Assembly (NCBI RefSeq): GCF_031755915.1
Contig: NC_083389.1
Span: 25,357,001 to 25,421,000, forward strand
Length of the DNA: 64,000 nt
Direction of reading: 5' to 3'
From: Ziziphus jujuba
Lineage: Eukaryota; Streptophyta; Magnoliopsida; Rosales; Rhamnaceae
Positions 55,109 through 64,000 of this stretch are shown here, piece by piece. The notes under the pieces are model-generated. The model saw only the letters and a list, made by a program, of their open reading frames with translations. It was not told the origin of the DNA and did not search any database. The position numbers were made by a program, and so were the translations under genes. Each line of letters starts with the position of its first letter. Position 1 is the first letter of the stretch.

Positions 55109-57704
55109 ATGGCAGATTCAAGGGTGAGAAGAGGAGATCCACCTTTGAGAATTAATGAAGAAGAGTCCATAGGATTTAAAGGTGATTTCCGAGCTATAGG
55201 GAGTGGTGAGCAAACGGACATGAGGGCTATATTGGAGCAATTACAGTGGATGAATGCCCGATTTGACCATTTAAATCAAAAGATGGATAGGTTAGAAACA
55301 TCCCAAGGAGTGCCCAATATAAGGTTGGATGCTCATGGAGGTCGAGGTCGAGGAGGCCGAGGGCGACCAAGAGAGGAACTCGGGGAAAGTAACTTCAGAG
55401 ATGACTTTGAAGAAGGAATGGATGAAACACTTGCTGTCCAAGAGAGTCTAGGCCGTGGGAGGCATAGGAGAGATGATGTAGATAATGATGTTGGCAACAT
55501 CAAGGTAAACATCTCACCATTCATGGGTAAAAGTGATTCGGAAGCATTTTAGGAATGGGAAGAGAGAATGGAGATGATCTTTGATTGTCCTAATTATTCG
55601 GAGGCTAAGAAGGTGAAATTGACAGCAATGGAGTTTGGCCATTATGCATTACAATAGTGGACCAATAAGGAAAAGACCCGAAGGAGAGTTGGTGATGACT
55701 TGATCACTACATGGCGACAAATGAAAGGAGCCATGAGGAATCGGTTCGTATCATCACATTATCATAGGTTGTTGCATCAAAGGCTTCAATCCCTATCTTA
55801 AGGAAGTAAGTCTCCGGAGGATTAGTACAAGGAGATGGAGATGCTTATGATGAGGTTAAGTATGAATGAGGATAGAGAAGCAACTATGGCAAGGTTCCGT
55901 GGTGGTTTGAATCATGAGATAGCCAATCAACTCGAATTGCAACAATATGTGGAATCGGAGGAGATGTTGCATGTGGCTATTAAGCTTGAGCATCAATTCA
56001 AGAGGAGCGGTGTCAACTCACGGTTTGGAGGTGTTTCCAAAAGTGGAAGATCAATTCCAAGTGGCTGGAGAAGCAATCCTACCAATGAAAGCAAGCCAAA
56101 GCTGAAGGTGGGGGAAGAAAGCTCCAATCGGCCAAAGAAGGAGCATAAAACCGAATCTGTCCAAATCCATAAAAATGAGGTAAAATCTAATCCTAAGGTC
56201 AAGAGAAATAATTTGTTTTAAGTGCCAGGGATGAGGACATATCACAAGCCAATGCCCGAATTGAAGGATCATGGTGCTGAAAGGCAATGGTGAGCTAGAA
56301 TCGAAAAGTGAGGAAAGTGAGGATGAAGCCAAGCAAGAGGAGGAGGACTTGGAGGATGAACCCGAAACCTTGCAAGCATCCAATGCCAAATTAAACTTGG
56401 TTTCTAGGAGAGTACTTGCTGCATACAAAGATGAGGATGAAATTCAAAGAGAGAACATCTTCCACACCCGATGTGAAATTCAAGGTAAGATTTGTAGTAT
56501 GATTATTGATAGTGGAAGTTGTACAAATGTAATTAGCAATCTTGTAGTTGATAAATTAGGCTTAACCACTACTAAAAATCCAAAACCTTATAGATTACAA
56601 TGGCTTAATGATAGTGGTGAAATAAAAGTGAATAAACAAGGCAAGGTAGAATTTAACATAGATAAATATGTGGATGTTGTTTTGTGTGATGTTGTGCCTA
56701 TGCATGTCGGACATATTCTATTAGGTAGACCATGGCAATCTGATAAATATGCTACTCATTTTGGTAGAGAGAATTGTATTGTTTTTAGATTCAAAGGCAA
56801 GAAGGTCAAGCTGGAGCCATTAACTCTAAAGGAAGTATATAGCGACCAATTACAAATCCAACAAAAGAGGGAGGCCGAAACACTCAAGGAGAAGGCTAGT
56901 ATGGCTTTACCATCCCTCCAAGAAGGTAAATACGAGCTTGATGTCCAAGGTAAGTCCTCTAAAATCCAGGTTAAGTGGAAAAATTTAAACAAATTCGAGA
57001 GTGAGAAAATTGGAGCAAACGCCGAGAGTGATGCAAAATTCAATGAATCCGTGAGTGCGAAAGGAAAAGAAAGAAAAGAGAGGAAAAATAGAAATTTTTA
57101 TCTTAGCTTTGGTGATGTTAATAAAGTACTTATGAATAAGAAATCATTGCTGGCCATGAATATTAAAGATACTTATTTAAAGATGTTTTTGTTGAATAGA
57201 ACTTTATCTGTATTATTGAAAGCTTTACTTAATGGAAATTTGAAAATTTGGGAGAGATTATTTACTAAAATTAAAAAGTGTGATGAACTTGTATTTCTAG
57301 TATTTTTTGTGATAGTGTTTGACCCAGGAGATTGGTTTTGGTTTCAACCAAGAAAGGAGAGGTTCCTCGAATAAAAAAAAAGGTCCAAGCCTATGCCGCA
57401 TGTGGACGGATCTTTTCAAGTTTTGGAGCCGAATAACAAGAATGCCTACAAGCTTGATTTACCAGGTGAGTATAACATGAGTGCTGCATTTAATATTTCT
57501 AATTTGTTCCCTTTTTCTGCAGGTGATGATCTAGATTTGAGGACAAATCCTTTTCAAGAGGAGGGGAATGATGTGATTCCGCTCGAGCATGCTCAACCGA
57601 TAACCCGCTGGGGTGCTGACCCGACACGGATAAAGACCGGGCCAATCATAAGAGCTCAAATTAAGAGATTTAAGGATAACCTGGGAGTATTTATACTGGG
57701 GTAA
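55109..57704 (+). pseudogene. gag-pro: Gag-protease with scrambled pol scraps, composite element
   Basis: ATG 55109 (MADSRVRRGDPPLRINEEES). Gag is broken by stops near 55551, 55656, 55799 and 55825. The zinc-knuckle region is frameshifted near 56197 and its first Cys pair is spoiled. From 56271 to 57374 a 367-codon open piece holds protease DSG (near 56510), the linker, then the LLNRTLSVLLKALLNGNLKIWE and FTKIKKCDELVFLVF scraps and VFDPGDW. The tail (LDLPGEYNMSAAFN) enters the 3' LTR and ends at 57704. No RT core, RNase H or integrase core. Confidence 0.88.
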
Positions 57705-58597
57705 TCAATTCTCAACAGAGCTTCTCCATACTAGAAGGTACAAAGCCTATTCTAAGCATTCAAGTGGTGGAAGCCGATACGGATCCGGGTAGCAATTTTG
57801 GTGCAAATATGGACACCGAGCAGCATGAAATGGTTCCAACTCTTTATGGATTCAATACATATGTCTAAGAGGATATGGAATCAAGTCAATCCAGCTTCAA
57901 AGGCATTCAAAAAGGGGTTGTACGGACAGCTTCAAATTTGGCATGTTTTTACTGTATTTTGTGCTGTCTTTATTGTATTTTGCTGAGTTGGCTTTTTCTC
58001 TTTCCTCCAAGCAAGGGAAACGTGTGGGACTGCATAATAAGCTTATTTGGCATCCTAAAAAGCATATAGAAGCTGATTTGGAGCTCAAAGAGGTTAAAGA
58101 TTGGTCAAAGTCAACTTAGCCAAAAAGCTAGTATTTTAGTTTCCTAATTTGATTCTACTTTTTCTTTTAGGAAATTAGTTTTTTATTTTGATTTTTATTT
58201 ATTTATTTTCTGGAAAAATAAGTTTAGGAAAGTTATTATTTTAGTATTTTAATTGTAAATTAATTAATTCCTAATTCAAAATAAAGGAATTAATTAATCC
58301 AAATTAGTTTAGGATATAGGAAAAATTAGGCACTTTCCTTTTTTCTACTTTCCTCTTCTCTACATTCTTTTTCTCCACACTTTGAGTCCGGTTTTGAATT
58401 AATTTTTTTACGATTTTTCCTTTGTAATCTTAGCCTATTTAAAGGCTTATTTTCAATAAGAAATCAAGCTTGAATTTTATACAAAAACTATTTGCGAGAT
58501 TAAATTCTCTTTGTTCTTTTGAACACCTAAGACACCATTAGTGAATGAGTGTTTTAGTTTGACTTATCAATAGGCCTTCCATAACCTATTGTGGCAT
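57569..58597 (+). repeat. Truncated 3' LTR of the composite element
   Basis: Begins TGATGTGATTCCGCTC after a PPT (AAGAGGAGGGGAA) and follows the LTR to TATTGTGGCAT, about 115 bp short of its end, where it switches abruptly into inverted gag sequence. Confidence 0.9.
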
Positions 58598-59358
58598 TTC
58601 CTCTCTTTTCTTTCTTTTCCTTTCTCATTCACGGATTCATTGAATTTTGTATCACTCTCGGCATTTGCTCCAATTTTCTCACTCTCGAATTTGTTTAAAT
58701 TTTTCCACTTAACCTGGATTTTAGAGGACTTACCTTGGACAGCAAGCTCGTACTTACCTTCTTTGATGGATGGTGAAGCCATTAATGCCATACTAGCCTT
58801 CTCCTTGAGTGTTTCGGCCTCCCTCCTTTGTTGGATTTGTAATTGGTCGCTATATACTTCCTTTGGAGTTAATGGCTCCAGCTTGACCTTCTTGCCTTTG
58901 AATCTAAAAACAATACAATTCTCTCGACCAAAATGAGTAGCATATTTAGCAGATTGCCATGGTCTACCTAATAGAATATGTCCGGCATGCATAGGCACAA
59001 CATCACACAAAACAACATCCACATATTTATCTATGTTAAATTCTACATTGGCTTGTTTATTCACTTTTATTTCACCACTATCATTAAGCCATTGTAATCT
59101 ATAAGGTTTTGGATGTTTAGTAGTGGTTAAGCCTAATTTATCAACTACAAGATTACTAGTTACATTTGTACAACTTCCACTATCAATAATCATACTACAA
59201 ATCTTACCTTGAATTTCACATCAGGTGTGGAAGATGTTCTCTCTTTGAATTTCATCCTCATCTTTGTATGCAGCAAGTACTCTCCTAGAAACCAAGTTTA
59301 ATTCGGCATTAGATGTTTGCAAGGTTTCGGGTTTATCCTCCAAGTCCTCCTCCTCAAA
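58598..59358 (-). pseudogene. gag-pro: Inverted gag-protease fragment, composite element
   Basis: The minus strand equals plus-strand 56337-57091 of the same element family: from EEEDLEDKPETLQ-type residues through protease DSGSCTNVTSNL (208-codon open piece 58567-59193) to KGKERKERK. One stop just upstream (TGATGTGAAATT, CGA to TGA). It differs from the plus copy by substitutions and a few codons (MALMASPSIKEGK against MALPSLQEGK). Confidence 0.9.
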
Positions 59359-60505
59359 TGATACGAACCTAGGACGACCTGCTCCTAAACCTGTATTATA
59401 TTAGGCCGGATCTAATTATGTTCAAGTTCTAATGGTGACCTTGACCCCTAACCAACCTGTGATTAGAAACTTTGGTATATAATGATGACACCACAATAGG
59501 TGATGGAAGGCCTATTGATAAGTCAAACTAAAACACTCATTCATTAATGGTGTTTTAGGTGTTCAGAAGAACAAAGAGAATTCAATCTCACAAATAATTT
59601 TCTGTATAAAATTCAAGCTTGATTTCTTATTGAAAATAAGCCTTTAAATAGGCTAAGATTACAAAGCAAAAACCTTAAAAAAATTAATTCACAACCAGAC
59701 TCAAAGTGTGGAGAAAAAGAAAGTAGAGAAAAGGAAAGTGCCTAATTTTTCCTAGATTCCTAAACTAATTTGGATTAACTAATTCCTTTATTTTGAATTA
59801 GAAATTAATTAATTTACAATTGAAATACTAAAATAATGACTTTCCTAACCTTATTTTTCCAGAAAATAAATAAATAAAAATCAAAATAAAAGGCTAATTC
59901 CCTAAAACAAAGAGTAGAATCAAATTAGGAAACTAAAATACTAGCTTTTTGGCAAAGTTGACTTTGACCAATCTTTAACCTCTTTGAGCTCCAAATCAGC
60001 TTCTATATGCTTTTTAGGATGCCAAATAAGCTTATTATGGAGTCCCACATGTTGCCTTTACTTGGAGGAAAGAGAAAAAGCCAACTCAGTAAAATACAGT
60101 AAAGACAGCACAAAATACAGTAAAAACATGCCGAAATTTGAAGCTGTCCGTACAACCCCTTTTTGAATTCCTTTGAAGCTGGATTGACTTGATTACATAT
60201 CCACTTATACATATGTATTGAATCTATAAAGAGTTGGAAACATTTCATGCTGATCGGTGTCTATATTTGCACCAAAATCGCTACCTGGGTCCATATTGGC
60301 TTCCACCACTTAAATGCTTAGAATAGGTTTTGTACCTTCTAGTATGGACAAGATCTGTTGAGAATTGATTACCCCATGTATAAATACTCCCAGATTATCC
60401 TTAAATCTCTTAATTTGAGCTCTTGTGATTGGCCCGGTCTTTATCCGTGTCGGGTCAGCAACCCAGCGGGTTATCGGTTGAGCAGGCTTGGGCGGAATCA
60501 CATGA
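59359..60505 (-). repeat. Right LTR of the composite element (inverted)
   Basis: 1147 bp; the plus strand starts TGATACGAACCTAGG and ends GGAATCACATGA, where the related LTRs end CATCA. It is the inverse of 52786-53930. The PBS and leader are deleted: only three T bases separate the U5 end from mid-gag. Confidence 0.92.
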
Positions 60506-60510
60506 AGGTT

Positions 60511-60875
60511 AAGGTTGCTTCTATCATCATACATGTTCTGCATCTTTTAAAAGAACCAAAAAAAAAATAGAAATTCATTCCTAGTTGAATTAGGATTTCC
60601 TAGTTTTATCGTATTTTTGCTTCATAGTTTGTGGGTCCTTTTTTATCATTATTGTTGTTAATTTTGGATTTTATTGATTTTTATTTACTGTTTTAGTCTT
60701 AAATATTTGCATTCATATATTCAAAAAAGAAAAAAAAAAGGCCGAACAGATGTTAAAAAAAAAAAAACTACACAATTTGTATTTTGTTTGGGAGGTCACG
60801 GGTTTTGTGATTATTTGGTGTTGGAATTGCAATTTTGGTCTTGATTCTTGCTACTGCAGTTGTCATATGTGAGTA

Positions 60876-60906
<31 letters not shown>

Positions 60907-61571
60907 GGCCGAATAAAAAAGAAATTCGGTTTGTTGAATTCGGTGTTGAAATTTGTTGCTGGAAATTTCTTGGAGCTGCTATTTTGTTAATTATTTATTC
61001 AATATTTGAAGTTGCTGGAGAATTATTTCTATTGCTGGATATTTGAATTTTGGGTGCTTAAATTATTTGGATTAAAATTAGATAAAGGATTTGATGCAAA
61101 ACTAGAATTACAAGAACAACAACCAACACTATTCTTTAATCTTGTTTGAATTGATTCTTGTTTGTGTTTGAAATTATTTTTCTATAATTTTATTCTTGAA
61201 TCCTTAATTTCTTACCATCTGCTCCAGTTCTTATTGATTCTGAAATTTTCCTCGTTAATTTGCCCTATTTTGCCTAGAAAAGCAGAAAACTAGGTTTTGT
61301 TAAATTCATTGGTATTGCTTGCTTTTTGCTACTGTTTTGTTAATAAGTTTAATTAAAACATACTTGTGATCCAATTACTGTTTTGTAGGTGTTTTAATTA
61401 GAACTTTGAGATAATTCATTAAGTGAAAAAAGGCAAGAGTGTGTGAGCTTAAAAGAGGGTAAAAGCCGAAACTAGTGTGAAAACAAGAGCGTCGAGACCT
61501 TGATTGAGTGAAACACTTAAAGAAGTGATTTTTGGTTAGAATTTATTTTATTTTACATTATTTATACTAAC
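60511..61571 (+). other. Leader of the outer Ty3 element, downstream part
   Basis: Homologous to the other leaders, with A-runs near 60759-60769 and 60876-60898; no gene. Confidence 0.75.
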
Positions 61572-63898
61572 ATGGCAGATTCAAGATTGAGGAGAGAAGA
61601 TCCACTGCTAAGAATTAATGAAGAAGAATCCGTAGGATTCCATGGTGATTCCCAAGCTACGGGGATTGGTGACCAAACGGACATGAGGGCTATCTTGGAA
61701 CAATTGCAGTGGATGAATGCTCAATTCGACCACATAAATAAGAGGATGGATAGAATAGAAACATCTCATGGATGACCAAATTTGAGGCAAGTGTTTCATG
61801 GAGGTCGAGGTCGACGAGGCTATGGACATCATAGGGAGGAGTATGAAGGAGGTAAATTTGGAGATGATTTCGAGGAAGGAATGGATGAAACATATGCTCT
61901 CCAAGAAAGACTAGGCCATGGGAGACATAGGAGAGAGGAGGCAGATGATGATCTTGGCAACATCAAGGTAAACATTCCACCTTTCATGGGAAAAAGTGAC
62001 CCGGAGGCTTATTTGGAATTGGATGAGCGTATGGAGATGATCTTTGATTGTCAGAACTATTCAGAGGCTGGTGAAATTGGCAGCAATGGAGTTTGGTCAT
62101 TATGCACTCCAATGGTGGACCAATGAGCAAAACACCCAAAGGAGAGTAAGTGATGAATTGATTAGTATGTGGCGACAAATGAAAGGAGCCATGAGGAAGC
62201 AATTCGTACCATCACACTATCATAGGTTGCTACATCAAAGACTTCAATATTTATCTCAAGGAAGTAGGTTCATGGATGAGGTTGAGCGTGAATGAAGATA
62301 GAGAAGCAACCATGGAAAGGTTTCTTGGTGGTTTAAATTGGGAAATAGCCAATCAACTAGAATTACAACAATATATGGAATTGGAGGAGATGTTGCATGT
62401 GGCTATTAAATTAGAGCATCAATTCAAGAGGAAGGGTGTAGGCTCACGGTTTGGGGGTGTTTCTAATAGTGGAAAATCAAATCCAAGTGCTTGGAGAAGT
62501 AATCCCACCTTTGAAGCAAGACAAAAACTGAAGCTAGGTGAAGAAAGTTCCAATCAGCCAAGAAAGGATGTAAAAGCCGAATCTGTCCAAGCACCAAAGA
62601 CTGAGGTAAAATCTAATCCTAAACCTTCAAGATCAAGAGAAATTATTTATTTTAAGTGCCAGGGATGAGGACACGTCGTTAGCCAATACCCGAATAGAAG
62701 AATCATGGTGTTAAAGGGTAATGGTGAGCTAGAATCGGAAAGTGAGGATGAAGCCAAGCAAGAGGAGCAGAACTTTGAAGATGAAGCCGAAATCTTGCAT
62801 GCATCCAATGCTGAATTAAACTTAGTTTCTAGGAGAGTGCTAGCTGTATACAAGGATGGGGACTAAGTTGAAAGAGAAAACATCTTCCACCCCTGATGTG
62901 AAATCTAAGGTAAGATTTGTAGTATGATTATAGATAGTGGAACTTGTACAAATGTAATTAGTAACATTGTGGTTGATAAATTAGGCTTAAAGTAAAATTT
63001 AGCATAGATATATATTAGGATATTGTTTTGTGTGATGTTGTGCCTATGCATGTCAAACATATACTATTAGGTAGACCATGGTAATTTCATAAAGATGCTA
63101 CTCATTACGGTTGAGAGAATTGTATTATTTTTAGAATTAGAGGTAGGAAGGTCAAGCTGGAGCCATTGACTCTCAAGGCAGTGTATAGAGACCAACTGCA
63201 AATACAACAAAGGAGGGAGGTCAAAAAGCTCAAGGAGAAAGCTTGTATGGCACATACGGCCTCACCATCAATCCAAGAAGATAAGTTCGAGCTTGCTATC
63301 CTAGGTAAGCATTTTAAAACACAAATTGAATGGAAAAATCATGAGAAAGTCAAAAGTGGAGTGAAAAAAAAAGAGAAAGCTGAGAGAGAGGAAGAATGTG
63401 AGGTGGCCGAGAGAAAGGAAAAGTAAAAAAATTTATTTGAGTTTTGGGGATGTTAATAAGGCTATCTTGAGTAAGAAACCATTGCTGGTCATGAATTATA
63501 AAGATGCTTATTTAAAGATGCTTTTGTTGTTTAGAAATTTATCTGCATTGTTGAGAGCTTTACTTTATGGCAATTTGAAAATTAGGAAGAGATTATTTGT
63601 TAACTTTAAAAAGTGTAATTTTTACCATAATGAGCATGTATTTTTAGATTTTGTTGTGTTTGACCCAGGAGATTTGATTTGGTTGCACTTACAAAAGGAA
63701 AGGTTTCCAAAACAAAGAAAGTTAAAGCCTATGCCCCGCATGGATGGACCTTTTCAAGTTTTGGAGCTGATTAACCTACAAACTTGATTTAATAGGTAAG
63801 TATAATGTTAGTGCCACATTTAATGTTGCTAATTTATCTTTTTTTGCTGCAGGTGATGACCTTGATTTGAGGACAAATCCTTTTTAAGAGGAGGGGAA
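61572..63898 (+). pseudogene. gag-pro: Gag-protease with scrambled pol scraps, outer element
   Basis: ATG 61572 (MADSRLRREDPLLRINEEES), TGA at codon 68, later frameshifts near 62070 and 62280. The zinc knuckle near 62650 has lost residues (YFKCQG then TGA). Protease reads DSGTCTNVISN with a deletion just after (near 62990). The charged linker (63166-63426) is followed by [34 protein letters not shown] and [22 protein letters not shown], the same scrambled order as in the rpl16 and composite elements, then the PPT. Confidence 0.88.
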
Positions 63899-64000
63899 TG
63901 ATGCAAATTCACCCGAACCCACACAACCCGCTGAGGTGCTGACCCGATATGGAGGAAGACTGGGCCGATCACTAGGGCTCAAGCTAAGAGGTTTAAGGAC
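63899..64000 (+). repeat. 3' LTR start of the outer Ty3 element (cut by window end)
   Basis: TGATGCAAATTCACCC directly after AAGAGGAGGGGAA at 63885-63898. The visible 102 bp resemble the U3 start of the rpoC1 element (ATCACTAGGGCTCAAGC shared). Confidence 0.9.

Larger units (their letters stand above)
52786..60505. mobile_element. Composite Ty3/gypsy insertion with inverted LTRs at its ends
   Basis: Bounded by AGGTT at 52781-52785 and 60506-60510. From left: a complete LTR (+) 52786-53930, leader, gag-protease and scrambled pol (+) 55109-57704, the 3' LTR (+) from 57569 broken off at 58597, then an inverted gag-protease piece (-) 58598-59358 and a complete LTR (-) 59359-60505. Both outer ends are U3 starts (TGATGTG outward; the right one has one substitution). 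The inverted gag piece is not identical to the plus-strand gag, so two different templates contributed. Confidence 0.88.
51872..64000 (+). mobile_element. Outer non-autonomous Ty3/gypsy element, interrupted by a nested insertion
   Basis: 5' LTR 51872-52694 (internally deleted; first T mutated), PBS-like site at 52697, the first about 75 bp of leader, then a 7.7-kb insertion at 52786-60505. The leader resumes at 60506, gag is at 61572, the PPT at about 63880 and the 3' LTR starts at 63899 and leaves the window. Leader sequence across the insertion (GCATTAGGTTAAGGTTGC) is contiguous after removing one AGGTT. Coding is of the non-autonomous scrambled type. Confidence 0.88.

Noticed and set aside
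57798..57986. 62-codon frame repeated at 53016-53204
   Set aside because: U3 sequence of paired LTRs; not a gene.

Overview
The window reads as nuclear DNA of a flowering plant, probably a eudicot. It is built from an old insertion of plastid DNA (a NUPT) that was later invaded by LTR retrotransposons. The plastid part keeps recognisable gene order, but almost every gene carries stops, frameshifts or deletions, and many stops are C-to-T changes (CGA or CAA becoming TGA or TAA). That decay, plus retrotransposons with clean target-site duplications (TSDs), argues against a live plastid genome and favours a methylated nuclear locus.

Layout. 1-14148: ycf2 5' part, trnI-CAU, rpl23, rpl2, rps19, rpl22, rps3, rpl16, rpl14, rps8 (IR/LSC border order). 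14331-15039: rps18 and rpl33, reversed. 16174-30987: trnC, a duplicated rpoB fragment, rpoB, rpoC1, start of rpoC2. 31046-31713: trnP and psaJ. 31997-51182: petN, psbM, trnD, trnY, trnE, trnT, psbD, psbC, trnS, psbZ, trnG, trnfM, rps14, psaB and a truncated psaA. Read on the minus strand, 1-30987 is collinear with a standard plastome apart from two large deletions (petN to psaJ, and rpl20 to infA). The material missing from the first deletion is largely the neighbouring block, joined psaJ-to-petN.

Three complete retrotransposons interrupt plastid genes. A 6.35-kb Ty3/gypsy element (6420-12767, minus strand, TSD GAAAG) splits rpl16 exon 2; its two 1145-bp LTRs differ at about two positions by eye, so it is very young. 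An 8.0-kb Ty3/gypsy element with all pol domains (20055-28060, plus strand) splits rpoC1 and is clearly older. A 6.2-kb Ty1/copia element (40291-46472, minus strand, TSD AAAAT) splits trnG-GCC; it is nearly intact but has lost a catalytic RT residue.

From about 51.2 kb to the end there is a nest: a copia RT remnant, then a Ty3/gypsy element (51872 to beyond 64000) whose leader holds a further composite insertion (52786-60505) with LTRs in inverted orientation at its two ends, flanked by a perfect AGGTT duplication.

Most unusual signals: (1) three Ty3 copies share one non-autonomous design in which gag-protease is followed by integrase, RT and integrase scraps in scrambled order, still an open frame in the youngest copy; (2) that youngest copy looks like a recombinant between the autonomous-type and non-autonomous lineages; (3) the composite element with U3 termini at both ends suggests integration of an aberrant, palindrome-like cDNA. 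I found no CRISPR array, rRNA gene or native nuclear protein gene.
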